From Rhodobacteraceae bacterium Alg231-30 (GTDB lineage: Bacteria > Pseudomonadota > Alphaproteobacteria > Rhodobacterales > Rhodobacteraceae), in contig FREU01000003.1 in the NCBI GenBank assembly GCA_900143615.1, positions 1 to 64,000 on the forward strand: a DNA stretch of 64,000 nucleotides. The letters are read 5' to 3'. Under the pieces are notes generated by a model, which had not been told where the DNA came from, ran no database searches, and saw only the letters and a list, made by a program, of their open reading frames with translations. Made by a program: the position numbers and the translations under genes. Shown here one piece after another: positions 10,639 to 18,930 of the stretch (the stretch's first letter is position 1; each line of letters starts with the position of its first letter).

Positions 10639-11214
10639 ATGGCGTTCCAAAAACATACCAAAGTATTCACGGTTCTTTCGTTCTTACGGCTGCGAAGCCC
10701 CGACATTTTTTGGTATCAATGGATTTACCCGACAATTGTATTTCTTGTAGTTTTTGGAGGCTTCCAAATCTGGGGAGATAGCTTCCTCACCTTTGATAAG
10801 GACAAGCTCATCGGCGATGTAAATGCTTTGATGGGAATTTTGGTGGGGTTCTATATCGCGGCTTTGGCCGCTGTTTCCAGCTTTTCAAATGAAAATCTAG
10901 ACCAAGTTATGAAAGGACGCGCACCGACTATTGTTAGCATGCGAAAAAAAAATGAGATTAAGGAAACGCTGACCAGAAGACGATTTTTGGCGGTGATTTT
11001 TGGATATTGCGCGACTTTGGCGATTGTCCTTTATGTATTTGGAGTATTGCAAGTTCACTTAACTGTGACGCAACCAACGGCAACTTGGGCCGTGATCGCA
11101 GCATGTTTAGCACAAAAGGCAGTATGGGGCCTATATGTTTGGATGATTTCGAGTTTGCTAGTGGTGACCCTCTTGGGGCTTCATTATTTGGTTGAGCGAA
11201 TGCACCGCGCTTAG
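10639..11214 (+). CDS. Four-helix membrane protein, second gene of the two-gene module
   Basis: A 191-aa inner-membrane protein. Predicted helices fall at about residues 27-43 (PTIVFLVVFGGFQIWG), 62-82 (NALMGILVGFYIAALAAVSS), 113-135 (FLAVIFGYCATLAIVLYVF) and 160-185 (VWMISSLLVVTLLGLHYL), with a further hydrophobic stretch near 148-158. A basic loop, MRKKNEIKETLTRRR, separates the second and third helices. There is no signal peptide cleavage site or catalytic motif. Translation starts one base after the stop of the upstream gene, which strongly suggests a protein pair. Within a restriction-centred island, a sensor plus membrane-effector module is a plausible role, but this is inference. Confidence 0.75.
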   Translation: MAFQKHTKVFTVLSFLRLRSPDIFWYQWIYPTIVFLVVFGGFQIWGDSFLTFDKDKLIGDVNALMGILVGFYIAALAAVSSFSNENLDQVMKGRAPTIVSMRKKNEIKETLTRRRFLAVIFGYCATLAIVLYVFGVLQVHLTVTQPTATWAVIAACLAQKAVWGLYVWMISSLLVVTLLGLHYLVERMHRA

Positions 11215-11240
11215 GTCAACTCATAAAGGGATGGCAGTAG

Positions 11241-12293
11241 CTACGATTTCTGGTACCACGTTGCTCTTGCTTTGCCATGCTTGGAAATATGGCCAGAATT
11301 CACAAGTTCTCGCAGTCGCACTTTGATCGTGTTTTTATTGCCGCCGGTCAGTTCTTCGATTTTGGAGAGGTTCAGGCGGTCATGGGTTTCAAACAGATCT
11401 AAGATTTTCAAGGACAGTTCTGGCAGGTCAACTTTGTCGATCTGAGGCTGTTCACGGTCCAGACGTTTGACGAGGTTGTCTTTTTGTTTCTTTAAGCAGC
11501 GCAGGAAAAAGCCAATCCAAGGCGTCCAGTCAGGATCGTTGCTTTTTAGTGTGGTTTGGGTGCGGCGCAGGCTTTTATAGTAGATGTCCTTGTTCTCTTC
11601 GATCACGCTTTCCAGTGAGGCATAGGGTACATAGGCATAGCCAGCGCGCAGAAGCATCAATGTTGTCAAGACGCGTGAGAGCCTGCCGTTCCCATCTTGG
11701 AACGGGTGGATGGCCAGAAACTGAACGGTGAATACAGCAACAATCAGCAGCGGGTGCATGGATTCTTCTTCCACCGCCTTATGGGTCCAGCGTACCAGAT
11801 CTTCCATCAAGTGAGGCGTTTCAAACGGTTGCGCCGTTTCAAAAATAACACCGACTTCTTTGCCGTTTGCATCGATAGCCACGACGTTGTTCGCCAGTTT
11901 CTTGTAATCACCGCGATGGCGTTCATCTTTGGTGCTGTGGCGCAAAAGAACTTGGTGCAACTGACGAATATGGTTCTCCGTAAGGGGCATGTCTTCAAAG
12001 GCCTGAAAAATCAGATCCATCGCCTCAGCATAACCCGCGACCTCTTGTTCATCCCGCGAGTCCAGCTTTTGCATCTGGATGTTGGAGAGCAAGGTTTCGA
12101 CCTGTACGTCAGTCAGCTTTGCCCCTTCAATCCGTGTCGATGAGCCAACGCTTTCGACGGTCGCAACCTTGCGCAAGGCGTTGAGGTGATCAGGCGACAG
12201 GTTCTTTAACGCTTCCCAACGGCCTTTGAACTCATCAACCTCTGCGATGAGTTTCAAAAGGTCTTGGGTTAGTGGTACGTTGGGCTCATTCAC
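11241..12293 (-). CDS. Fic domain protein with autoinhibitory motif and winged helix
   Basis: A 350-aa Fic family protein. Such enzymes usually transfer AMP from ATP to protein hydroxyl groups. The catalytic motif HPFQDGNGRLSR is complete (about residues 195-206). An N-terminal STRIEG sequence (about residues 50-57) fits the inhibitory (S/T)xxxE(G/N) helix, placing it with class II Fic proteins that are self-inhibited in cis. The C-terminus carries a winged-helix segment (LNLSKIEELTGGNKNTIKVR, about 308-327) that may bind DNA and control its own promoter. It converges on the upstream membrane protein gene. Directly before its start is an array of short repeats (12311-12351). The target is unknown. 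Confidence 0.93.
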   Translation of the reverse strand: MNEPNVPLTQDLLKLIAEVDEFKGRWEALKNLSPDHLNALRKVATVESVGSSTRIEGAKLTDVQVETLLSNIQMQKLDSRDEQEVAGYAEAMDLIFQAFEDMPLTENHIRQLHQVLLRHSTKDERHRGDYKKLANNVVAIDANGKEVGVIFETAQPFETPHLMEDLVRWTHKAVEEESMHPLLIVAVFTVQFLAIHPFQDGNGRLSRVLTTLMLLRAGYAYVPYASLESVIEENKDIYYKSLRRTQTTLKSNDPDWTPWIGFFLRCLKKQKDNLVKRLDREQPQIDKVDLPELSLKILDLFETHDRLNLSKIEELTGGNKNTIKVRLRELVNSGHISKHGKARATWYQKS

Positions 12294-12310
12294 TTGGATT
12301 TGGCTTTCGG

Positions 12311-12351
12311 ATATTCGATTTCATACCCGATTATACCCGATAATATCCGAT
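12311..12351. repeat. Four phased 9-bp repeats upstream of fic
   Basis: Units ATATTCGAT (12311), ATACCCGAT (12323), ATACCCGAT (12333) and ATATCCGAT (12343) are spaced 12, 10 and 10 bp, about one helical turn apart. They lie 18-58 bp upstream of the fic start codon and overlap the 3' end of the small gene at 12331-12531. Such arrays usually bind a protein cooperatively. The winged-helix domain of the Fic protein itself is the obvious candidate binder, by inference. Confidence 0.65.
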
Positions 12352-12531
12352 TTGTCGAACCAGCTTTTGATCAAGAACGGTGTCGATGTTTTCAAGGCTC
12401 GCAAGGATATTGCGGCGATCTGCTGAGTTTGGTTCGGTTGCCATCAGCAACTTGAGAAGGATCAGATGAAGGTTTTCAAGTTCGGTTTGGGTCAGTTGTT
12501 CCAGTTCAAAAATTGTAATCAATGCAATCAT
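12331..12531 (-). CDS. Small hypothetical protein upstream of fic
   Basis: A 66-aa protein starting MIALITIFELEQLTQTELENL, probably helical, with a conserved-looking SADRRNILASLENI segment of a kind found in small proteins on alphaproteobacterial mobile elements. Its stop lies within the repeat array in front of fic, so the two genes may share a transcript. No function can be assigned. The resemblance to mobile-element small proteins is from memory of the family and is not verified. Confidence 0.55.
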   Translation of the reverse strand: MIALITIFELEQLTQTELENLHLILLKLLMATEPNSADRRNILASLENIDTVLDQKLVRQIGYYRV

Positions 12532-12749
12532 CTTAAATCTCCTGTCTTGTTAGCCCAGCCATTCTGGGGCTTTGAAAAACAGGGATGCGCACAAGATCAC
12601 GCAAAACACCCTTGGGGGCGCAACGAATGTGCAGCAGGCCCGCCCTTGTTTGGCATTGGTCAGTGATGCCAATTCTATGTTTGAAGCCCTAAATGGATGG
12701 AGAGCCTAAAAGGCAGTGCTTAAAATGTATGGATATTGGAATTTTTCGA

Positions 12750-13130
12750 TTAAATGCGACCGCACCCAGCCGTCCAAACGCGATTACCGTATTCAGCTTT
12801 CCAGAACCTGAAGCCACTGGGGACGACTTTTGATGGAGTTGGCTGGCAATTCATCCATCGCCCGCATTCATCAAGCCAGAGCCAAAACATGAGCAAATGA
12901 GAAATCGGAGTATCCTCGTGCGGGTTCAATTCACAGTGAATGACCCATTCGGAAAAACTGATGTCACCACGCGCTTCTAGCCAGTCGATGTAGTCCCAGT
13001 AGGATTGGGGCAAAGAAATGAGTTCATCTGCGCCGGAACTGTTTTCAAAGGTGCGGGAAATAACTTGGTTCTCAGAATTTTCGGTTGATTTTGAATGGAG
13101 CCATCGCATGTATTCTTGGTGTTGGTTCAT
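12750..13130 (-). CDS. Hypothetical protein with a WxEARGxxSxSEW-type helix segment
   Basis: Read from MNQHQEYMRW (13130) this is 126 aa; an in-frame start at 13205 would add 25 basic residues. The middle reads YWDYIDWLEARGDISFSEWV and then NPHEDTPISHLLMFWLWLDE, a two-helix pattern seen in small ribbon-helix-helix-like proteins of Roseobacter mobile elements, though I cannot prove membership. The C-terminal FRFWKAEYGNRVWTAGCGRI is rich in aromatic residues. Neither start has a strong ribosome-binding site. Function unknown. Confidence 0.5.
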   Translation of the reverse strand: MNQHQEYMRWLHSKSTENSENQVISRTFENSSGADELISLPQSYWDYIDWLEARGDISFSEWVIHCELNPHEDTPISHLLMFWLWLDECGRWMNCQPTPSKVVPSGFRFWKAEYGNRVWTAGCGRI

Positions 13131-13323
13131 GGGATTATCATAGCAAAATTTCGCTTGCCTCGCCACTGGAATATAATTTTTACGCCTCGTAAGTGTTGTG
13201 GGCATTTTCGCGTAGTTGTCTGAATAATAATGATAAATATTGATATCCGAACGGTTTCAATTGCGTGGATGACCCGCATCGTCTACTCTCGATCCATTAT
13301 TCAAGGTTCTTAGAGGTAGTGAT

Positions 13324-14784
13324 TTGACAGGCAAGATATTTGACAAAATTAGAGGCGCAGTTTCAAAAGTACCTGTGCGGGAAATGACGTCGGGTGCCGA
13401 AAAGGCAATCAAGGAACAGATCACAAGCACAAAAGAAAATTTCGAACCCATTTCTGATGAAAACTGGTACAAAAATTCAGCTGAGGCCTGTGAGGGCGTG
13501 CGAGATGCGCTTTTACGGGAAGAGTCCGGTTTTTCGAACAAGCTGGTCAAAGGTGTTTCTGGAAAGCTGGGGTTTGCAGGAACCGGTGCGGGGATTTTCT
13601 CTGTTGCATCGCTTCTTGGAACGGCTGGGACAGGAACGGCCATTGGTTCCCTGTCGGGTGCTGCTTTTACAAATGCTGCACTCGCATGGGTAGGTGGTAG
13701 TGTCATAGCGGGAACAGCGATAATTGGTGCAGCATCCGTTGCTGGCGGTATCGGAACCATACTCGGGGTTGGTTGGCTGAAAAGAAAATACGTTTCAGGG
13801 GAAGCTCGCGAAAAAAGTGAGCTTGAGCTACAGGAACAACGTGTTTTGGATGTGTGTCTTTCATTGGCAATTGCTTTCAGGGAGCAAGAAAAAGCGGGAC
13901 GACTCCTTGATCCAATGACGGCATCTGCGGTGTATGGGGATGCACTAAAGCCTTTGTGCGAGGAACTCATGGAGTGCAACTATCGCGCAAACTCATGGCC
14001 AGTATTGGCAAGGAGAAACCTTAAATCTGCGACAGCAAAGCTCCACAGTGCAACGGGCTATGTCTATCGATGGTCGAAGGACCATCCCAATGTCTCCACA
14101 GGGATTGTATCGGTGGTTGTTCTACAGTTACTGGCTGATGGGGTCCCATCCTTTTCAGAGAATGAACAGTTTGTGTTGGAGGCCTTGCGGCGTTCCAATA
14201 ATGAGCTGACCAACGCAACAGATGAGGAGCTTGCGGTATACATTCAGAGTATGGAGCCAGTTCAGCTGTCCGGTTTGACGAACAATATCAAAGGAATTTA
14301 CCATGAGCTGCTTTTCCAGCACGAGGAAAATAGCGATGGTGATCAGTACATTGTCGAAATATTTGATGCGACAAATCACGCTGGCTCAGATGTTCGCATA
14401 ATCAACACTGTAACTGATGAAGTGAAAGAAGTTCAGCTGAAGGCGACTAAGTACGCATCTTATGTTCGTGAGCATAACGAGAAGTATGAAAATATCGAAG
14501 TTTTTGCAACCGAAGAAGTCGCGGGCACGAGCGGAGATTTAACGTCGACAGGTTTTTCAAATTCGGAACTGAATGAGGATGTTGGGAATGTTTTTGAAGG
14601 GTTGGATGATTTTGATCATCCTAGCGCCTTGATGAGCATGTCAACTGCGGCAATGATAACATTGGCGCGAAATTCACGGGTACTTCTACGCGGTGGAGGC
14701 ATCCCGCAAGCTGAGAAAGAGAAGATGGTCAAAGACGGTGCGATTTCAGCGGGTGTTGCCGGTTTCGTGCACCTGATTCTTTGA
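13324..14784 (+). CDS. Membrane-associated protein with a PD-(D/E)xK nuclease-like domain
   Basis: A 486-aa protein that starts at TTG with GAGGT eight bases upstream. Residues about 75-155 are glycine/alanine-rich and hydrophobic (for example IGSLSGAAFTNAALAWVGGS and IAGTAIIGAASVAGGIGTIL), suggesting membrane insertion. A second hydrophobic segment lies near 260 (STGIVSVVVLQLLADGVP). Residues about 320-400 resemble a PD-(D/E)xK core: a helix with Glu (GIYHELLFQHEE), then GSDVRII with the Asp, then EVQLKAT with QxK. The C-terminus is hydrophobic again. A membrane-tethered nuclease would fit a phage-defence role in this island. The nuclease call rests on motif spacing only. The gene converges on the mobilisation operon. 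Confidence 0.7.
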   Translation: MTGKIFDKIRGAVSKVPVREMTSGAEKAIKEQITSTKENFEPISDENWYKNSAEACEGVRDALLREESGFSNKLVKGVSGKLGFAGTGAGIFSVASLLGTAGTGTAIGSLSGAAFTNAALAWVGGSVIAGTAIIGAASVAGGIGTILGVGWLKRKYVSGEAREKSELELQEQRVLDVCLSLAIAFREQEKAGRLLDPMTASAVYGDALKPLCEELMECNYRANSWPVLARRNLKSATAKLHSATGYVYRWSKDHPNVSTGIVSVVVLQLLADGVPSFSENEQFVLEALRRSNNELTNATDEELAVYIQSMEPVQLSGLTNNIKGIYHELLFQHEENSDGDQYIVEIFDATNHAGSDVRIINTVTDEVKEVQLKATKYASYVREHNEKYENIEVFATEEVAGTSGDLTSTGFSNSELNEDVGNVFEGLDDFDHPSALMSMSTAAMITLARNSRVLLRGGGIPQAEKEKMVKDGAISAGVAGFVHLIL

Positions 14785-14809
14785 CCTGTTTCTATTGATT
14801 TTAGCGTTT

Positions 14810-15100
14810 TCAGCGTTCCCAATCCGGCCCTTTCTTCGGGGACTTGGGTGCGATTGAGTTGAACTTTTTTGACAGGTCCCCAGATTGTTTGATCGAGAAG
14901 CGCTTGCCTTTTTCGTGTGACGAATTTGACGGCAGGCCTTGTTTGATGCCAGACATGCCCGAAGGCGCGAGGTTGGGAGCTGGCTTGATCCGTAGGTGTT
15001 TTGGTTGCAGCTTTGGCTTGGCGTTGTCTTTGTCGCGAATTTGATCACGGTCAGGATCGGCGCGAAGGTTGAATGGTTTACTGGGACGGTTATCGGACAT
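14810..15100 (-). CDS. Small basic, proline/lysine-rich protein at the end of the mob operon
   Basis: A 96-aa, strongly hydrophilic protein starting MSDNRPSKPFNLRADPDRDQ with many Lys, Pro and Ser residues and no hydrophobic core, so it is probably disordered. GAGGAAG lies nine bases before the ATG. It follows virD4 by 68 bp on the same strand and is probably the last gene of the mobilisation operon. I do not recognise the family. A basic tail-like protein might assist DNA processing, but nothing shows this directly. Confidence 0.6.
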   Translation of the reverse strand: MSDNRPSKPFNLRADPDRDQIRDKDNAKPKLQPKHLRIKPAPNLAPSGMSGIKQGLPSNSSHEKGKRFSIKQSGDLSKKFNSIAPKSPKKGPDWER

Positions 15101-15168
15101 AAGAATGCTTCCTCATTTGGGGGTAAAGCGAAGCGGGCGATGAGTCTCCCCACCGCCCAGATCCTGTC

Positions 15169-16962
15169 TTACTTGTCGTGAAGATTGACGCCTTTGGCTT
15201 TCAGCTCATCGTCTTCAAACCAAGGGGTTTTCGTGACGATCATCGGGTACATATTGTCGATGAAGACCAATTGCTTTTGGGCATTCATTCGCATCAGCTC
15301 ATCAGGGTAGGCCAATTTGCGTTGCGATGCCGCCCGCGTATCGCTTTGCGTGACCGTTTCAGACGAGCTCAAACCACCATTGCCTGTACTTGTGCCAATC
15401 GCACGGGACAACGCGGAGCTGAAGTTCCACACTGTCGTTTCGCCACACAAGGCGGAAAAATATTCAGCAGTCATGCGGTCAGTCGAACCGAAGTAGTTGA
15501 TCATGCCGGTGTTGGCGATGAAGGATTGCCAGCCTTTGCCATAGAGGCGCTCCAACTGGCTGAGATCTTGGACAAAACTCCAAAGCTGCATACCAAACCC
15601 AGCCATCAATCCATATGCCTGTTCAATCACCGCAAGTTTGCCGAGCGCAGGCATTTCGTCCAAGATGAACAGCACAGGCTTTTCAGGCTTGTCGGCAATG
15701 TTACGGGCGTTGACCGTGATCGATTGCTGGATCAGCAAACGCAACCAGCGTGCAAATGGGTGCAGGCGGTCTGCTGGCAGAACCAAATAGATGCTCATGG
15801 CCGTTGTTTTCAGATCCTCAAATTTGAAGTCTGATACCGACAGACTTTCGCGAATGCGCGCACTATCAAGAAAGTGCGTTTCAGCTTGCGCAGATGCGAT
15901 CACATTGGCCAAGAGTTTCTCTTCTTTTTGCAAACTGCGCGCACCCGTGCTGGCCACGACATGATGTGGAGATTGCGACATCAGGGTGAACAGCTTGGTG
16001 AGGTCTTCGCCGTCGAGCAAAAGAAGATCACGAACGCGGCCCAAGTGACGTTGCCCATCTTCATGTTCGTCAGTAGCGACATAGAGGATGATGCCTTGCA
16101 GCAAAGCTTTGGCCTCTTCGCTCCAAAATTTGTCGCTTGTTCCATCAGGCATGATCAACGCATCCGCCAAGAGCATCGCATTTTCAGTGATGTCGACGTC
16201 ACCTGCGACCAGCCAATCCAAAGGATTGAAGCGTGCCGTTTGAATGCCGTTCACTTGCGCAATTCCCCATGGATCAACCAATTGAACAGCTTGCCCCATG
16301 TCCTTGCGTGCCTGTGCCGTGATCAAAGCGTTTTCACCCTTTGGATCAATTACCAATACTGAGCCTGTGTAAGACAGCAAATTGGGGATGATTGCACTGA
16401 CACCCTTGCCTGCGCGGGTCGGAGCGACTGTCAGCAAGTGACTGTCACCGGAATAACGAATTTCCTGCGCGACCTCATCTTTGCTGACGGTTGTTGTTCC
16501 AAGGCGGATACCGCTTTGTTCGAACAAATTCTTGGCCATCATATCTTTGATTGTCGCCCAGCGGCTTGAGCCAAATGTCGTTGGCACTTCAGCTAGTGCT
16601 TTCACACCGGTTCCGATCCAATAGCCAATCGCAACAAAGAAGCCGACGACAGATACCAGCCAAGTGCTGCTCCACCCCAGCGCCCCTTGGTTGAAAATCG
16701 CGAGGAATACAGTGAGGCCAGCGATGCAGAGCAGGATAATGCGGCGCAGATGTTTCGCTTGCGGCGACATGAACCACCCAAGGCAAAAACCAGAGCCAAT
16801 CGAAATGGCCATGATGAACATGCGCAGCATTGCCATTTCTGCTGAGAAGCCGCGATTGTAACGCCCATAGGGATCGCCAAACAATGATTGTGCCAGAGTT
16901 TCATTCGCAACAATGACAATCGCCATCGTCAAGCTAAGTAGTATTTTGTTTTGCCGTTTCAT
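15169..16962 (-). CDS. VirD4/TraG-type conjugative coupling protein
   Basis: This 597-aa type IV coupling ATPase delivers the relaxase-DNA complex to a secretion channel. Hydrophobic segments occur in the first 130 residues (including FIMAISIGSGFCLGWFM and WLVSVVGFFVAIGYWIG), anchoring it in the inner membrane. Walker A is APTRAGKGVSAIIP (near 180) and Walker B is VLFILDEMPALGKL. The start at 16962 (MKRQNKILLS) has GGAGA eight bases upstream; an ATG at 16974 without as good a site is possible. It begins 14 bp after the relaxase stop. No type IV secretion genes are in the window, so transfer would need a helper element. Confidence 0.93.
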   Translation of the reverse strand: MKRQNKILLSLTMAIVIVANETLAQSLFGDPYGRYNRGFSAEMAMLRMFIMAISIGSGFCLGWFMSPQAKHLRRIILLCIAGLTVFLAIFNQGALGWSSTWLVSVVGFFVAIGYWIGTGVKALAEVPTTFGSSRWATIKDMMAKNLFEQSGIRLGTTTVSKDEVAQEIRYSGDSHLLTVAPTRAGKGVSAIIPNLLSYTGSVLVIDPKGENALITAQARKDMGQAVQLVDPWGIAQVNGIQTARFNPLDWLVAGDVDITENAMLLADALIMPDGTSDKFWSEEAKALLQGIILYVATDEHEDGQRHLGRVRDLLLLDGEDLTKLFTLMSQSPHHVVASTGARSLQKEEKLLANVIASAQAETHFLDSARIRESLSVSDFKFEDLKTTAMSIYLVLPADRLHPFARWLRLLIQQSITVNARNIADKPEKPVLFILDEMPALGKLAVIEQAYGLMAGFGMQLWSFVQDLSQLERLYGKGWQSFIANTGMINYFGSTDRMTAEYFSALCGETTVWNFSSALSRAIGTSTGNGGLSSSETVTQSDTRAASQRKLAYPDELMRMNAQKQLVFIDNMYPMIVTKTPWFEDDELKAKGVNLHDK

Positions 16963-16976
16963 GGCATTCTCCATAA

Positions 16977-18272
16977 TCAGAGTTCAAATTTTGGGCCGCG
17001 ATCACGTTTGTGACGTTGAGCCCGCTCACGGGGCCGATTGGCATCCGTTTGGGATCTGCGCTCAGTGCCGCGCAGAAATTTGCTGACATCGCGAGCGAGG
17101 AACTTGCGATCTTGAATTTGTTTTTTGCGGATTGTGTCGAAGCGCCTTTGCAAAGCGTGACGATCAGACATTTGTGCCTTGACCAGATCGTCACGCTGCT
17201 TTTGGTCGCGGAGCATGCATTGATGCGCTTCGAGTTCATTACGCTTCTTGGTGGATTTTGCTCTCCCGCTGACCCAGTCGATCAGCCCGCGAACGCCCTT
17301 GTTCAGACGTTCAGAACGGAGCCGTGTTTCGTCCTGCCATCGGTTCTCTTGCCCTTCGCGCATTTGTTTCCGCTCAGAGCGATGCAATGAAACAAGCTTG
17401 GTTTTTTCACGTTGCAGTGGCTCTAGGTCGTGCAGGTGCTTGGCTTTTACGTCACCGATGAAACCCTTTAGTTTATCGGAGACAGCTGCGCGCAAATCGC
17501 GGCGTACATGGTCAACACTTGGTAGCTGATTTGGTGAGCCAAACTTGCCTTTTGCGTCCTTGGCACGAACACCGGACCATTTCGGGATGGAATAAACTTC
17601 TCCGTTCACGTCCAGCGCGACAAAGCCACGGCGATCTCCCTTGGCGATGAAGTAGCCGCGTTCAGCCAAGGCGTTGCCAAATGCCTTGAGGTTGTCGCTT
17701 CTCTTCCACGCATCTTGAAAGACGCTTTTGATTTCACGGGGATCAACGCCTTGGCGTTTGGCTTGTTGCCATTCTTCGAGCGTGAAATTGAGCGGGCTTT
17801 TCCCACCGCCAGCCTGCAAACCTTTTGGTAGCTCCCAGCCGTGATCCAGATACAACTCACGCGACAAGTCACGCAGACGGTTTTTGAAATGAGGGAGATT
17901 GATGGCCTTCAGCTCATCGCCATCAATTCGGGAAAACACCACGTGTGCGTGGCGGCGACCTTCTTTCTCGTGGATGACCACCGCGCGCGGTTGCCCTGAA
18001 AGACCAAGGGCTTCTTCAGCACGATCAGCGGCATCAAGAAAATCTTGTTCAGTCGCGATGTGATCCGTTGGTGGATTGAGGCTCAGAGAAAATAAATATT
18101 GCTTGCACTGGGTTGCCTTAGAAATGGCGTGCGCTTCGTTCAGAGCGCCATGTAGATCGTCAGCGACAAATCCACGGAGTTCGAGCACCGCAACATGGTC
18201 GTTGTCGCGGTCGTTCATGAGATGCGCAGATAATTTAGTCGCGCCAGCGCGTTGGGAGCCCTTGAGGATCAT
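16977..18272 (-). CDS. VirD2-like relaxase (mobilisation nuclease)
   Basis: This 431-aa relaxase would nick the origin of transfer and pilot the strand during mobilisation. The N-terminus MILKGSQRAGATKLSAHLM and the metal-binding histidine motif EGRRHAHVVFSRID (about residues 107-120) match the relaxase family common on alphaproteobacterial plasmids and integrated elements. The second half is highly charged, with clustered Arg and Lys, as is usual for DNA-processing tails. It overlaps mobC by 4 bp and precedes virD4, forming a mobC-relaxase-virD4 operon. The catalytic tyrosine could not be placed with certainty. Confidence 0.9.
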   Translation of the reverse strand: MILKGSQRAGATKLSAHLMNDRDNDHVAVLELRGFVADDLHGALNEAHAISKATQCKQYLFSLSLNPPTDHIATEQDFLDAADRAEEALGLSGQPRAVVIHEKEGRRHAHVVFSRIDGDELKAINLPHFKNRLRDLSRELYLDHGWELPKGLQAGGGKSPLNFTLEEWQQAKRQGVDPREIKSVFQDAWKRSDNLKAFGNALAERGYFIAKGDRRGFVALDVNGEVYSIPKWSGVRAKDAKGKFGSPNQLPSVDHVRRDLRAAVSDKLKGFIGDVKAKHLHDLEPLQREKTKLVSLHRSERKQMREGQENRWQDETRLRSERLNKGVRGLIDWVSGRAKSTKKRNELEAHQCMLRDQKQRDDLVKAQMSDRHALQRRFDTIRKKQIQDRKFLARDVSKFLRGTERRSQTDANRPRERAQRHKRDRGPKFEL

Positions 18273-18751
18273 ACCGTGAACCTCTTCGGATTAGTGTCTT
18301 GGTCAGTAGTCGGCTTCGGTTTCGCAGCTGCTCTTGCAAAACTTTGCGATGTGCTTTCGGAAACGACACCAAGTCCATTGGTTTCAACGCCAAGAGCACG
18401 AAGAAGAAGTTCGCGTATCGCGTGCACATCGGCGCAGGCGCGATTAATGTCGCGTTTGGTTTCGTCGTCGCAAAACAGAGATCCTGTGTTTGCGGCCTTG
18501 GCAAGTTGATTGAGATTGTTGGAAATTCGGCTCGCGCCAATGCAGGCCAAAACCTCAGCGAGGAGTTTTTCATCAGGTTCCGCGACACGACGACGTTTGC
18601 GGTATTTCGCGGCATCATCCGCAAAAAGAAGCGACTTTATGTATGACCCAATGGGCATACTTCCCGCATTGCGCTCAAGGCGGCTGCGTTCTTCAAAGGT
18701 CAAGCGCAACGAAAATGGCGCGTCTCTGGTTCCAATAGGTCTCTGTGTCAT
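18269..18751 (-). CDS. mobC: MobC-like relaxosome accessory protein
   Basis: A 160-aa DNA-binding accessory protein of the relaxosome. The N-terminal part (PFSLRLTFEERSRLERNAG) looks like a ribbon-helix-helix and the middle carries the MobC signature RISNNLNQLAKAAN. The start at 18751 (MTQRPIGTRD) is preferred over one 39 bases upstream because GGAGG lies six to seven bases before it. Its stop overlaps the relaxase start (ATGA). It probably binds the inverted repeats just upstream (18788-18833). Confidence 0.88.
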   Translation of the reverse strand: MTQRPIGTRDAPFSLRLTFEERSRLERNAGSMPIGSYIKSLLFADDAAKYRKRRRVAEPDEKLLAEVLACIGASRISNNLNQLAKAANTGSLFCDDETKRDINRACADVHAIRELLLRALGVETNGLGVVSESTSQSFARAAAKPKPTTDQDTNPKRFTV

Positions 18752-18787
18752 GGTCTGTCCTCCAGCCCATGACGGCCAACTCTTTGG

Positions 18788-18833
18788 CAAAGCAGATGTA
18801 ATCCGGCCCGAAGCGGATTAGTTAGTAGCTTTG
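18788..18833. promoter_or_regulatory. Nested inverted repeats upstream of mobC, candidate oriT or MobC operator
   Basis: An outer pair CAAAGC (18788-18793) and GCTTTG (18828-18833) encloses a perfect inner pair TAATCCG (18799-18805) and CGGATTA (18814-18820) with loop GCCCGAAG. Origins of transfer next to mobC-relaxase operons usually have such repeats beside the nick site. The alternative is a regulatory operator for the operon. Position and symmetry are seen; function is inferred. Confidence 0.5.
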
Positions 18834-18930
18834 TCTTTTCAAGGAGTTAGTTACGTCATAGGCGTTGAAGAGCAGATCAAACCTATGTTTTTGATCACCA
18901 TCGCGTGACTCAAGGGTATGATGGTGGCGC

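Noticed and set aside
9678-11214. Firm assignment of the two-gene module to Kiwa
   Set aside because: Only protein sizes and membrane topology are comparable. Gene order is reversed and no KwaA or KwaB motif could be recognised by eye.
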